Positions 1 to 8,161 of a stretch of DNA of 29,814 nt are shown here, one piece after another. A program made the position numbers and the translations under genes. The DNA comes from a virus, in the IMG/VR virus record IMGVR_UViG_3300044642_000320, positions 1 through 29,814 of that record; one strand, written 5' to 3'. Position 1 is the stretch's first letter; every line of letters begins with the position of its first letter. Under the pieces are notes generated by a model. That model ran no database searches. It saw only the letters and a program-made list of their open reading frames with translations, and was not told where the DNA came from.

Positions 1-132
1 TTTAATTTTGAAATATCAATATACGGCGTATATGTAGGAAAGAGAACAGCAGAGTGTATATCAGGGATAGACAAAAACAAGCCAGTAATGGCTACTTCTA
101 CTCAGAAGATCAAGTCAGAAGAAGTCTGCTAA
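1..132 (+). CDS. C-terminal fragment of an upstream protein
   Basis: An open frame enters from the left edge and runs 43 codons to TAA at 130-132. The peptide has a normal protein composition, with a segment reading YGVYVGKRTAE and then GIDKNKPVMATSTQKIK, so it may be the end of a real gene upstream of the primase. It would overlap the primase start by 79 bases, which is long for this compact genome. No family was recognised. The alternative is that the frame is a chance opening and that the upstream gene ends in another frame at the TAG at 35-37. Confidence 0.35.
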   Translation, partial: FNFEISIYGVYVGKRTAECISGIDKNKPVMATSTQKIKSEEVC

Positions 133-1007
133 CTGCAGGTATTGATGTAGTCTATGAAGTAGAATCTGACTTTATAATCTTTTGTCCATATCATAATAAT
201 TATAGATCACCTGCTGCAGAAATTTCAAAAGAAAGCGGATTATTCTATTGCTTTGGATGTCAAGAATCTCATTCTCTTATTGAAGTAATAATGCATGTAA
301 CTAAAAGATCATATTTTGAATCTGCAAGGATGATTGATTCTAAGTCAGAGAATGTTAATTTTGTTGAAAGCATTGAGGCAAAGCTTAATAAGAAACCAGA
401 CTTTGTTGAATTTGATAATGAATTAATTAAAAGATTAAACACTTCTGCACTCAATTCACAAAGAGCTGCATCCTACTACCTTGGTAGAGGAATTACAAAA
501 GATAGTGTTGAAAGGTATCTGCTTGGATACTCTGAGTCTCAAGACATGGTTACAATACCAGTACATTCGCCAGATGGAATGTGTTTAGGATTTGTTGGCA
601 GGTCTGTAGAGGGCAAAGAGTTTAAGAATACTCCAGGACTTCCAAAAGCAAAGACAATGTTTAATTTGTTTAGAGCAAAAAGATTTGATAAGGTATTCGT
701 TGTAGAGTCATCATTTGATGCAATACGTTTAGAGCAAGTGGGAGCACACGCTGTAGCAACTCTAGGTGCTTCTGTTTCAGGAAAACAAAGAGAACTACTG
801 AAACAATATTTTAATAATGTAATTATTTTAGGAGATAACGATGATGCTGGAAGAGAGATGGCTAAAAAGCTATCAAACATTCTTGGGTCAAGTGCAATAA
901 ATGCAATCCTGCCAGAATCAGTAAAAGATGTATCAGAATTATCAGATGAAGAATTAAAAAAGTTTGTGTCACAATTTGACGATCTTGTGGCTAATGTGTT
1001 ACAATAG
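54..1007 (+). CDS. DNA primase with CHC2-like zinc finger and TOPRIM domain
   Basis: This protein should make RNA primers for phage replication. The N-terminal third carries a CHC2-type zinc-binding motif: FCPYHNN near residues 43-49, then FYCFGCQE near 64-71 (Cys-x2-His ... Cys-x2-Cys). A TOPRIM-like region follows, with VVESSFDAIRL near residue 216 and an acidic ILGDNDDAGREMA segment near 258-270 that matches the metal-binding DxD of TOPRIM. At 317 aa it lacks a helicase domain, so it is a stand-alone primase. The start is GTG, because no other start codon lies between the in-frame stop at 9-11 and the zinc motif; AGGA at 36-39 is a weak ribosome-binding site. The gene ends 40 bases before the SSB gene. 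Confidence 0.85.
   Translation: MYIRDRQKQASNGYFYSEDQVRRSLLTAGIDVVYEVESDFIIFCPYHNNYRSPAAEISKESGLFYCFGCQESHSLIEVIMHVTKRSYFESARMIDSKSENVNFVESIEAKLNKKPDFVEFDNELIKRLNTSALNSQRAASYYLGRGITKDSVERYLLGYSESQDMVTIPVHSPDGMCLGFVGRSVEGKEFKNTPGLPKAKTMFNLFRAKRFDKVFVVESSFDAIRLEQVGAHAVATLGASVSGKQRELLKQYFNNVIILGDNDDAGREMAKKLSNILGSSAINAILPESVKDVSELSDEELKKFVSQFDDLVANVLQ
976..1005 (+). promoter_or_regulatory. Sigma70-type promoter for the gp32-like SSB gene
   Basis: TTGACG (976-981), an 18-base spacer and TACAAT (1000-1005). It lies inside the 3' end of the primase gene and would start a transcript near 1012, giving the SSB gene an extra dose over the primase. A hairpin begins at the predicted 5' end. This is sequence inspection only. 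Confidence 0.5.
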
Positions 1008-1013
1008 AACAAC

Positions 1014-1030
1014 TGTCCATGTATAGGACA
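1014..1030 (+). promoter_or_regulatory. 5'-UTR hairpin before the gp32-like SSB gene
   Basis: TGTCC pairs with GGACA across a 7-base loop. It is followed by TTAGGAG (1036-1042), the ribosome-binding site of the SSB gene. It starts about 2 nt after the predicted transcription start. The stem is only 5 bp. Position suggests an mRNA-stabilising or translational control element; T4 gene 32 is regulated through structure in its own leader, but homology is not shown here. Confidence 0.4.
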
Positions 1031-1047
1031 AAATATTAGGAGAAAAA

Positions 1048-1698
1048 ATGGCAATTGTAAAAGGGCTAAAAAATATCGAAGCAATGCTAGATAAGCCAAA
1101 ATTTGAAAATAATGGTCCACGAGTAACGTGGCTTAAACTAGAAGATAATCAGAGTGTATCCGTTCGTTTTGTAAATGAACTTGATGGAGATTCACCAAGC
1201 TATGACGAAAAGAATGGTCTTGCCATTGTCGTTTCTGAGCACACAAATCCAAAAGATTATAAGCGTAAGGCAGCTTGTTCTGCTGAAAGCGAAGGTCGTT
1301 GCTTTGGTTGTGAAATGCACAGAAAAGATATGAAGGCTGGCTGGAGATCTCGTCTACGTTTCTACATCAATGTTTTAGTTGATGATGGTGTAAATGATCC
1401 ATATGTTGCTGTATGGAGCATGGGTGTTGCAAAGTCTGCAACCTTTGATACAATTCGTGAGTATGTTCAAGATTCGCAAAGTCTTTCAAGTATGACATGG
1501 AAGCTAAAGCGAAATGGTAAGGGAACTGAGACAACCTATATTCTAATTCCAATTAAGCAGGATGAGGAAAAGTTTGATTGGTCTAAGTACGAGATCCCAG
1601 ACCTTGAAGTAGTTGTAAAGGAAGTTCCTTACGCTGAGCAAGAGTCTTTCTATCTTGGCTTTGACAATCCATCTGTATCTACTTCTGTAGATTGGTAA
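1048..1698 (+). CDS. Single-stranded DNA-binding protein, T4 gp32-like with zinc site
   Basis: This is a 216-aa replication SSB of the gp32 type. Evidence is the zinc-ligand spacing: H65, C77, C85 and C88 (His-x11-Cys-x7-Cys-x2-Cys), close to the H64/C77/C87/C90 set known in T4 gp32. Aromatic and basic segments such as WRSRLRFYINVLVDD follow, typical of an OB-like DNA-binding core. The C-terminus is fairly acidic but has no long acidic tail. TTAGGAG lies 5 bases before ATG. The gene sits between primase and the polymerase, so it is probably part of the replisome. A second, bacterial-type SSB is encoded at 17328-17738. Confidence 0.8.
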   Translation: MAIVKGLKNIEAMLDKPKFENNGPRVTWLKLEDNQSVSVRFVNELDGDSPSYDEKNGLAIVVSEHTNPKDYKRKAACSAESEGRCFGCEMHRKDMKAGWRSRLRFYINVLVDDGVNDPYVAVWSMGVAKSATFDTIREYVQDSQSLSSMTWKLKRNGKGTETTYILIPIKQDEEKFDWSKYEIPDLEVVVKEVPYAEQESFYLGFDNPSVSTSVDW

Positions 1699-1702
1699 TT
1701 GT

Positions 1703-1727
1703 GGTGGGGGAGAAGTACTCCCCCACC
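1703..1727 (+). terminator. Strong GC hairpin between ssb and the polymerase gene
   Basis: GGTGGGGGAG (1703-1712) pairs perfectly with CTCCCCCACC (1718-1727) around the 5-base loop AAGTA, a 10-bp stem in an otherwise AT-rich gap. No T-run follows (next bases CTATACAA). It could be a U-less terminator or attenuator, or a 3' stabiliser or processing site that keeps SSB mRNA abundant relative to polymerase mRNA. Confidence 0.55.
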
Positions 1728-1748
1728 CTATACAACTGAAAGGTTAAA

Positions 1749-4700
1749 ATGACTTACGTTCCACTACACGTTCATACCCACTACTCCTTAATGGATGGGG
1801 TTGCAACTCCAGAAGAGTATGCAAAACGTGCTTCTGAAATTGGGCTATTAGCAATTGCGATAACTGACCATGGCGTTCTGTCTGGTCACAGACCTATGTA
1901 CAGGGCTGCAAAAGCAAATGGCATTAAACCAATTTTGGGTATTGAAGGATATATAACTGCAGATAGATTTGATAATAGAGACAAGTCTGAAAGAACAGAA
2001 CCCCTTGATATGGTTTATAATCATATTGTTCTTCTTGCAAAAAATGACAAGGGCTTAGAAAATTTAAATAAACTTAATGAACTTGCTTGGACTGAAGGAT
2101 ATTACAGAAAGCCAAGAATTGACTTTGAAATATTGTCAAAGTATAGAGAAGGTGTAATAGTTTTATCAGCATGTATGAGTGGACTTCTTGCAAAAGCAAT
2201 TGAGCATAAAGAATATGCTGCTGCAAAAAAACATATGACTTGGTTTAAAGAAAATTTTGGAGATGATTTTTATGTAGAAGTCATGCCACACAATCCTGCT
2301 GAATTAAATAAAGAACTTTTGGAAATGGCAGATACATATAATGTTAAGCCAGTAGTAACTCCTGACTGTCACCACTCTGACAAGAGTCAAAAGGTAATTC
2401 AGGAAATGATGCTGCTTTTAAATACTCATGCAAAGCTTAATAAGGAATCTACTTTTGACAAGGCTTCAAAGATTGAAGACCCTATGAAAAGACTTGATTA
2501 TTTGTATGGCGAAGATAGAATGATGTCTTTTAGAAGTTTTGACATTCACTTGCTTTCCTATGAAGAAATTAAATCAGCAATGCAACAGCAAGGTATTAAG
2601 CGTGAAGACATTTATGAAAATACTGTTGAGATTTCAAACAAGGTAGAAGAGTATACTATTAAGAGTAATCTAGACCTTCTTCCAATAAAGGTAGAAAATC
2701 CTAATGAAGAACTTCTTGCACTTGCTTCCAGGGGTCTAGTTCTAAAAGGTCTTTCTGAAAATAAAGAATACCTAGACAGATTAAACCTAGAACTTGAAGT
2801 TATTAAAAGCAAAAACTTCTCACCCTATTTTTTGGTTGTTCATAATATGCTTAATTGGGCAAAAGATCAGGGCATCATGGTTGGTCCAGGTCGTGGTTCA
2901 GCAGCAGGTTCTTTAGTTTGTTATGCATTGGGAATTACAGAAATTGATCCAATTGAATATGGTCTTTTGTTTTTCCGTTTTATTAATCCAGATAGAGATG
3001 ATTTCCCAGACATTGATTCTGATATAGCAGATGATAGAAGAGATGAAGTTAAGGCATACCTTGAACGTGAGTACAAGAATGTTGCATCTATTGCCACATT
3101 CCTTGCATTTAAAGATAAGGGCGTTGTAAGAGATGTTGCCAGAGCATTTAACATTCCTCTTAATGATGTTAACAAAGTTCTTAAGGGAGTGGATAGCTGG
3201 GATGATTTTACAAGATCAACTAATGCTCAATGGTTTAGAATGAAGTATCCTGAAATTGTTAAATATGGAGAGCAACTTCGTGGAAGAATCCGTGGAACTG
3301 GTATTCATGCTGCAGGTGTAGTTACTGCAAAAGATTCAATTTTTAAATATGCACCACTTGAAACACGAATTGCACCAGGAAGCAAGGAAAGAATCCCAGT
3401 AGTTGCAGTAGATATGGAAGAGGCTGCAGAGATTGGTCTAATCAAACTTGACGTACTTGGTCTAAAAACTCTTACTGTAATTGACCAGACTATTAAAACA
3501 ATTAAAGAACGCCACGGAACAGAAATAAACCTTAAGCAGATACCTCTAAATGACAAGAAAGTCTTTGAGATGCTTTCTGAGGGGCGTACAAAGGGTGTTT
3601 TTCAGTGTGAAGCAACTCCATATACAAACCTCTTGGTTAAAATGAGAGTTAGTAACTTCGATGAACTTGTTGCATCAAATGCCCTTGTTCGTCCAGGTGC
3701 TATGAATACGATTGGAAAGTCTTACATTGCTCGTAAACACGGTAGAGAAATGGTTGAATATATTCACCCGTCTATGAACGACTATCTAAAAGATACCTAT
3801 GGTTGTGTATTGTATCAGGAGCAAGTTATGCAAGCTTGTGTAGTTCTTGGTGGGATGACCATGGTTGAGGCTGATAAGGTTCGTAAGATTATTGGTAAGA
3901 AAAAAGATGCTAAAGAATTTGACATCTTTAAAGATAAGTTTGTTAACAATGCAGAAAAGCATATTGGTATTAGAGCAAAAGATCTTTGGCATGACTTTGA
4001 AGCACACGCAGGTTATTCGTTTAACAAGTCTCACGCTGTTGCATACTCAACACTCTCATATTGGACTGCTTGGTTAAAGTATCATTATCCAATTGAGTTT
4101 ATGTTTTCTCTTTTAAAGAGTGAAAAAGATAGCGATACTCGTACAGAGTATTTAATTGAATCAAAACGTATGGGGCTGTCTTTAAAACTTCCACACATCA
4201 ATGAGTCTGATGCAGACTTTAAGATTGAGGGTAAGGGGATTAGATTTGGTCTTGCTGCAATTAAGTGGCTATCAGAAGGAGTTGCTAATAAGATTATTGC
4301 TGGCAGACCTTTTGATTCTAAAGAGCAGTTTAAAAACTTTGCAATTAAAAAAGGCAGTGGAATTAATTCAAGAGCAGTAGAAGCGTTAGATCTTATTGGT
4401 GCTTTAACATTTGAAGATAATCCCAGAGATGAAGTAAAGGTTAGAGAAAATCTTTATGAATATCTAAATCTTCCAGAATTAAATACAAGTGTTCCTCAAC
4501 ATTACTATGCATACATAGATCTTGTAGAAGACTTTGATGAACAGGGAGTATTTGTCTTACTTGGCATTGCAAAAAATATTAAGCGTGGAAAGGGGTGGTC
4601 AAGAGTAGAAATTATGGACTCAACTGGCGTTATTGGAATCTTTGATGATGAAGAAACTAAGATTGAACCAGGAAGAACTTATTTAATTCTCGCAGGTGCA

Positions 4701-5018
4701 AATAGAATTTCTGAGGCTATTCCAATTGATGAACTAAAAGAGCATAAAGAAAATCCACTTATAAAGTTTTTAAATTATAAGCAGATACCATTTGCAAATG
4801 ATGAACACTTTGTGCTATCATTTACTCCTAGAGTTACTAAAGCTGGAAAGAGAATGGCTAATATGATTGTTGCCAATAGTTCAAGAGAAATGACTGCTGC
4901 AATGGTGTTCCCAACAATGTTCTCTACTGGATATATGAAGTGCCAGCCTGGAAAAGTAGCAAAGATTAATTTTGGTGAAACAAAAGAAGGAACTATTACA
5001 TTGAAGGAAGTATTATAA
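1749..5018 (+). CDS. dnaE: DNA polymerase III alpha subunit (DnaE type) with PHP domain
   Basis: This is the phage replicative polymerase, 1089 aa. An N-terminal PHP domain (about 1-210) shows HVHTHYS at 7-13, ITDHG at 38-42, VLSACMSG, MPHN and PDCHHSD, so most metal ligands look intact. The palm has GPGRGSAAGSLV near 378 and PDIDSDI starting at 420 (D421, D423, D425), the catalytic-Asp motif of C-family polymerases. Histidine and finger segments follow (YQEQVM, GYSFNKSHAVAYS) and the C-terminus looks like an OB-fold. No separate proofreading exonuclease is seen in the window, and PHP proofreading is known in actinobacterial DnaE1, so PHP proofreading is a reasonable inference. It is directly followed by mazG without a gap. 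Confidence 0.95.
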   Translation: MTYVPLHVHTHYSLMDGVATPEEYAKRASEIGLLAIAITDHGVLSGHRPMYRAAKANGIKPILGIEGYITADRFDNRDKSERTEPLDMVYNHIVLLAKNDKGLENLNKLNELAWTEGYYRKPRIDFEILSKYREGVIVLSACMSGLLAKAIEHKEYAAAKKHMTWFKENFGDDFYVEVMPHNPAELNKELLEMADTYNVKPVVTPDCHHSDKSQKVIQEMMLLLNTHAKLNKESTFDKASKIEDPMKRLDYLYGEDRMMSFRSFDIHLLSYEEIKSAMQQQGIKREDIYENTVEISNKVEEYTIKSNLDLLPIKVENPNEELLALASRGLVLKGLSENKEYLDRLNLELEVIKSKNFSPYFLVVHNMLNWAKDQGIMVGPGRGSAAGSLVCYALGITEIDPIEYGLLFFRFINPDRDDFPDIDSDIADDRRDEVKAYLEREYKNVASIATFLAFKDKGVVRDVARAFNIPLNDVNKVLKGVDSWDDFTRSTNAQWFRMKYPEIVKYGEQLRGRIRGTGIHAAGVVTAKDSIFKYAPLETRIAPGSKERIPVVAVDMEEAAEIGLIKLDVLGLKTLTVIDQTIKTIKERHGTEINLKQIPLNDKKVFEMLSEGRTKGVFQCEATPYTNLLVKMRVSNFDELVASNALVRPGAMNTIGKSYIARKHGREMVEYIHPSMNDYLKDTYGCVLYQEQVMQACVVLGGMTMVEADKVRKIIGKKKDAKEFDIFKDKFVNNAEKHIGIRAKDLWHDFEAHAGYSFNKSHAVAYSTLSYWTAWLKYHYPIEFMFSLLKSEKDSDTRTEYLIESKRMGLSLKLPHINESDADFKIEGKGIRFGLAAIKWLSEGVANKIIAGRPFDSKEQFKNFAIKKGSGINSRAVEALDLIGALTFEDNPRDEVKVRENLYEYLNLPELNTSVPQHYYAYIDLVEDFDEQGVFVLLGIAKNIKRGKGWSRVEIMDSTGVIGIFDDEETKIEPGRTYLILAGANRISEAIPIDELKEHKENPLIKFLNYKQIPFANDEHFVLSFTPRVTKAGKRMANMIVANSSREMTAAMVFPTMFSTGYMKCQPGKVAKINFGETKEGTITLKEVL

Positions 5019-5345
5019 ATGGCTATTATTATTGATGAATTTGCAGCAGTATTACATGCAAATGCAAGAGACAAGGGATTCTGGGATGACAATAACGGAA
5101 CGATCTTTTATCTAAAGCAACTTGCAATGGTGCACTCAGAGGTCTCTGAGGTGCTTGAAGCAATACGCAAGGAGAAGGGCGATAATCAGGTGGTAGAAGA
5201 ACTAGCTGACATTATTATTAGAGTCTTAGATTTATATGCTGGTTTAGTTAGAGATGGATATACATCATTGTCTCTTGAAGAGTCTTTAAAAAATAAGGCT
5301 AAGATAAATACAGAACGTCCAAAGATGCACGGTGTATTAGCATGA
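5019..5345 (+). CDS. mazG: MazG-like nucleoside triphosphate pyrophosphohydrolase
   Basis: A 108-aa all-alpha NTP pyrophosphatase. Two metal-binding helices are visible: EVSEVLEAIRKE near 39-50 and VVEELADIIIRVLDL near 57-71, matching the ExxE...ExxD pattern of the MazG fold. It would hydrolyse (d)NTPs to monophosphates, either cleaning the nucleotide pool or altering host stress nucleotides, as suggested for phage MazG proteins. Its ATG directly follows the polymerase stop codon, and its stop overlaps the recA-like start (ATGA), so the three are translationally coupled. Confidence 0.85.
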   Translation: MAIIIDEFAAVLHANARDKGFWDDNNGTIFYLKQLAMVHSEVSEVLEAIRKEKGDNQVVEELADIIIRVLDLYAGLVRDGYTSLSLEESLKNKAKINTERPKMHGVLA

Positions 5346-6355
5346 GTAAAATAGATTTAGATGATTTTTTATCTCAGTTAGATCCAAAGTTGCGTAAGAA
5401 GATTACAAGTGGGAATACTATTGAGATAACTAAACAAAAGACACCAAGTATTAGTTTGAATAATGCTCTCAAAGGTGGGTTTGGATATGGTCGTCAAGTT
5501 CTTATCTGGGGAAACAAGTCTGCAGGAAAGTCTTCATTCTGTTTGCAGATGATTGCAGATGCACAAAAAGATGGAAAGGTCTGTGCTTGGATTGATGCAG
5601 AAGCATCTTTTGACCCAGAGTGGGCTAGAAAACTTGGGGTAGATGTAGATCAACTAATTTATTCAAATGCTAGAAGTATGAATGAAATGGTAGATGTTGG
5701 AGTCCAACTTATGAAAGCTGGAGTAGACGTTCTAATTGTTGACTCTATTTCTGCACTTCTTCCTGCTATTTATTTTGAAAAAGATTCAGAAGAGTTAAAG
5801 CAACTAGAGAATACTAAACAGATTGGTGCAGAGGCAAGAGATATGACCAATGCAGTAAAGATGCTTAACTATGCAAACAATAATGACAAGCCAACCTTGC
5901 TTGTTTTAATTTCTCAACAAAGAAATAATATTGGTGCAATGTTTGCCTCCCATCAACCAACTGGTGGACACGCTGTTAAATTCTTTAGTAGCACAATTGT
6001 TAAGTTATGGTCAAGCGAATCTGACAATCAGGCAATTAAGGGTAAGATAGTTTCAGGAGATAAGATTATTGAGTCTAAGATTGGTCGTGTAGTTAACTGG
6101 CACGTTGACTTTAACAAAACTGGTCCAGCATTTGTTGCAGGTTCTTATGACTTTTACTTTGATGGAGAAGGATCTATGGGTGTAGATAAGATTGCAGACC
6201 TAGTTGATACCGCAGAACTTGTTGGTGCTATCCAAAAGGGTGGAGCCTGGTACACTATCGGAGAAGAGCGATTGCAGGGTAGGGCAAAAGTTATTGAGTG
6301 GCTAAAAGAAGATCCTAAAAGAGTTTTAGATTTAGAAGCAAAACTAGATGTATAA
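5342..6355 (+). CDS. recA: RecA/UvsX-like recombinase
   Basis: This is a 337-aa ATP-dependent strand-exchange protein for recombination-linked replication and repair. Walker A is GNKSAGKS at 57-64; Walker B is the hydrophobic VDVLIVDSIS near 126-135; LISQQRNNIG near 194 matches the L2-proximal Gln switch region of RecA. There is no long N-terminal oligomerisation helix like that of bacterial RecA and the C-terminus is short, so it is a divergent phage form. The ATG overlaps the mazG stop (ATGA). Confidence 0.9.
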   Translation: MSKIDLDDFLSQLDPKLRKKITSGNTIEITKQKTPSISLNNALKGGFGYGRQVLIWGNKSAGKSSFCLQMIADAQKDGKVCAWIDAEASFDPEWARKLGVDVDQLIYSNARSMNEMVDVGVQLMKAGVDVLIVDSISALLPAIYFEKDSEELKQLENTKQIGAEARDMTNAVKMLNYANNNDKPTLLVLISQQRNNIGAMFASHQPTGGHAVKFFSSTIVKLWSSESDNQAIKGKIVSGDKIIESKIGRVVNWHVDFNKTGPAFVAGSYDFYFDGEGSMGVDKIADLVDTAELVGAIQKGGAWYTIGEERLQGRAKVIEWLKEDPKRVLDLEAKLDV

Positions 6356-6503
6356 AAACTTTTCTGAGTACAGAGGAAAGTTCTCTTGTCACTCATGCAA
6401 GCAATTAGTGTTAATTGCAAGATTTTATAGAGAAGATATGAAGCTAACTTGGCTTTGTTCAAATAGACATATGTCTGAAGTTATTTTAACAAGGGGGGCA
6501 TAG
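6348..6503 (+). CDS. Small zinc-ribbon-like protein, 51 aa
   Basis: A 51-codon reading frame fills the gap between recA and the next gene and overlaps both (recA stop inside, TAGTG at its end). It contains FSCHSCK (C14, C17) and LCSNRH (C39, H43), a CCCH zinc-site pattern. The family was not recognised. Overlap at both ends and the zinc pattern support it as a real gene; no clear ribosome-binding site beyond coupling to recA is visible. Confidence 0.6.
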   Translation: MYKNFSEYRGKFSCHSCKQLVLIARFYREDMKLTWLCSNRHMSEVILTRGA

Positions 6504-6802
6504 TGAGCGAACGTTCAGAACTTAAAAGAGCAGGTCTAAAGGCTCATAAAAATTCTGGCAGAGGTGCGGTAAAAGCTGATGGTAGTGATGATGAATTTGT
6601 TGTTGATGTAAAAGAATACAGTAAATCATTTTCCATTAGCCAGGATAACTGGGCAAAAATTGTTACAGATACCTTAAAGGTTGATAGATCTAAGAACCCA
6701 GCACTAATGCTTGTTATTGGTGAAGGAAATAGAAAAGTCAGACTTGCTGTTATCGAATGGGAAGTCTTTGAAGAATTGAGGAATAATGGAAACAACGATT
6801 GA
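6503..6802 (+). CDS. Holliday-junction-resolvase-like PD-(D/E)XK nuclease
   Basis: A 99-aa basic-to-neutral protein with the layout of small Hjc-type nucleases: SGRGAVKADGSDDEFVVDVKE at about 18-38 gives a glycine-rich entry, an acidic residue and then VDVKE as the D-x-K catalytic strand. It is followed by a SKNPALMLVIGEG strand-turn and a VRLAVIEW strand. It should cut branched DNA intermediates made by the RecA-like protein two genes upstream. Start is GTG, with AAGGGGGG 5 bases upstream, overlapping the preceding stop. Confidence in a nuclease fold is moderate; exact substrate is inferred. Confidence 0.55.
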   Translation: MSERSELKRAGLKAHKNSGRGAVKADGSDDEFVVDVKEYSKSFSISQDNWAKIVTDTLKVDRSKNPALMLVIGEGNRKVRLAVIEWEVFEELRNNGNND

Positions 6803-7103
6803 ACTACTAAATCAAGTAAATGGCTTTAATGAAATATCTGAGCATATGCAGGATGATGAACTGACTCAGACCTTAGTGCTAGTTGCTAAGCTAATTTCTA
6901 AACCAGATGTTCCTGCAGCAGTTGGGGTTGAACTAATTGTAAAGCTACAAGCATATTCTGCTAAATTTGCAATGCTTGCTTCCTGGTATACTAATGTTAA
7001 GAAAGATGAAAGAGCAAAAAAGAATATATACTATTCAGCTAAAGAAGCAACGGATAGACTAGTAGATGCATTAAAATATGCAGTTAGGATTAACAATGGC
7101 TAA
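6786..7103 (+). CDS. Conserved-looking alpha-helical protein of unknown function
   Basis: A 105-aa, predominantly helical protein with an acidic first half (ISEHMQDDELTQTL) and a basic second half (VKKDERAKKN). No motif or membrane segment was recognised. It overlaps the nuclease upstream by 17 bases and the Cas4-like gene downstream by 8 bases, so it is co-translated with two DNA-processing enzymes and may assist one of them. That role is inference only. Confidence 0.7.
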   Translation: METTIELLNQVNGFNEISEHMQDDELTQTLVLVAKLISKPDVPAAVGVELIVKLQAYSAKFAMLASWYTNVKKDERAKKNIYYSAKEATDRLVDALKYAVRINNG

Positions 7104-7875
7104 AAGCCTTATTAATAAGTTGGTTGAAAAACCAAAAAAGAGTGAAGAGAGTTTAATTGATAGTCAGGCAATTGTTGACAAGATTAAAGAGGGATATGCG
7201 TTACAAAGAAAAGCATCCTTTAAAAAAAGAGACAGCTTTACACCATCAACGCTAACCTATGGTGCAGGGAAGTGTCCTAGATTTTGGTACTTATGGTTTG
7301 AAGGAAATGATTCAGACGTAAAGACAGACTGGTACTCAGTTGCAAACATGGATAGTGGTACTGATCGTCATGGTCGTATTGAAAAGGCTATGGAGTCTGC
7401 TGGTATTCTAGTAACCAATGAAGAGCGTTTATCTTATGTAGACCCTCCTATTTCTGGTAGAACAGATGCAATTATTAAGTGGAACGATATGGATATTCTT
7501 ACTGAAATTAAGACACTTAATGAAGATTCTTTTCATTATCTAAACGTTAAGGGCGAAGCAAGAAAGTATCATGTTGAACAGCTTTTAATTTACATGAAGA
7601 TTCTTAAAAAGAGTTTTGCATTCCTTGTTTATGAGTCAAAGAATAGTCATGAACTTTCTTTGTTCCCTGTTAAACTAACTGATCACTATAAGAATTTTAT
7701 TAATTACTTTTTTGATTGGATGAGAGAAGTAAAGAAGGCATCCGATGACGGTCTTCTTCCTGAAAATCCTTACCGTTCAAACTCCAAAGTTTGCAAGGGT
7801 TGTGATTTCGAAACAGTATGTCGTACAAAACCAAAGGGTGATATTAAAATAGCACCAAGGAAAGATCTTGAGTAA
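7096..7875 (+). CDS. Cas4/RecB-like exonuclease with Fe-S cluster cysteines
   Basis: A 259-aa PD-(D/E)XK nuclease of the Cas4/AddB group. Four cysteines suited to a 4Fe-4S cluster are C60 (GKCPRFWY) near the N-terminus and C233, C236 and C242 (VCKGCDFETVC) at the C-terminus. The nuclease core between them shows GRTD with D124, TEIK with E137 and K139, and EQLLIYM with Q162. It probably resects DNA ends for recombination. The start was set at ATG 7096 rather than an in-frame ATG 18 bases upstream, because TTAGGA lies at 7084-7089. It is not a CRISPR component here: no array or other cas genes are present. Confidence 0.8.
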   Translation: MAKSLINKLVEKPKKSEESLIDSQAIVDKIKEGYALQRKASFKKRDSFTPSTLTYGAGKCPRFWYLWFEGNDSDVKTDWYSVANMDSGTDRHGRIEKAMESAGILVTNEERLSYVDPPISGRTDAIIKWNDMDILTEIKTLNEDSFHYLNVKGEARKYHVEQLLIYMKILKKSFAFLVYESKNSHELSLFPVKLTDHYKNFINYFFDWMREVKKASDDGLLPENPYRSNSKVCKGCDFETVCRTKPKGDIKIAPRKDLE

Positions 7876-8161
7876 ATTTTGTAAACTATGCGATAATCAT
7901 TTTGAAAGCAATAATAAAAATCAAATATATTGCTCACCTGAGTGCAGGGCAACTGCAACAAAGGAAAAGATTATGCAAAGATACAAGGTTTCAAAAGTTA
8001 AATCTCGTGCTACAAAGTCAAGAAAATGTGCTGGTGGATGCGGTATAGAAATTAGTATTTATAATGATATTGGTTTTTGTAATAGCTGCATGATGAGCAA
8101 AAAAAAGCTTGATCAAACATTGAAAGATATAAAAGGATACTTTGATTATGAGCAAACCTAG
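7868..8161 (+). CDS. Zinc-ribbon protein, 97 aa
   Basis: The N-terminus has a treble-clef-like FCKLCDNHF ... YCSPECR motif (four Cys), and the C-terminal half has a second cluster, KCAGGCGIE ... FCNSCM. A basic linker rich in Lys, Ser and Arg (KSRATKSRK) joins them, so nucleic-acid binding is likely. The start is TTG 7868, overlapping the end of the Cas4-like gene by 8 bases. It overlaps the RuvC-like gene by 14 bases, which suggests a helper role in recombination; that is inference. Confidence 0.65.
   Translation: MSKFCKLCDNHFESNNKNQIYCSPECRATATKEKIMQRYKVSKVKSRATKSRKCAGGCGIEISIYNDIGFCNSCMMSKKKLDQTLKDIKGYFDYEQT

Noticed and set aside
539-1120. A 193-codon open frame on the minus strand over the primase end
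   Set aside because: It runs opposite to the clearly coding primase and SSB genes; its Ser/Phe-rich composition is typical of an antisense shadow.
7096-7875. CRISPR-associated Cas4
   Set aside because: The Cys and nuclease residues fit the Cas4/RecB group, but no CRISPR repeats or other cas genes are present and neighbours are recombination genes, so it is better read as a phage recombination exonuclease.
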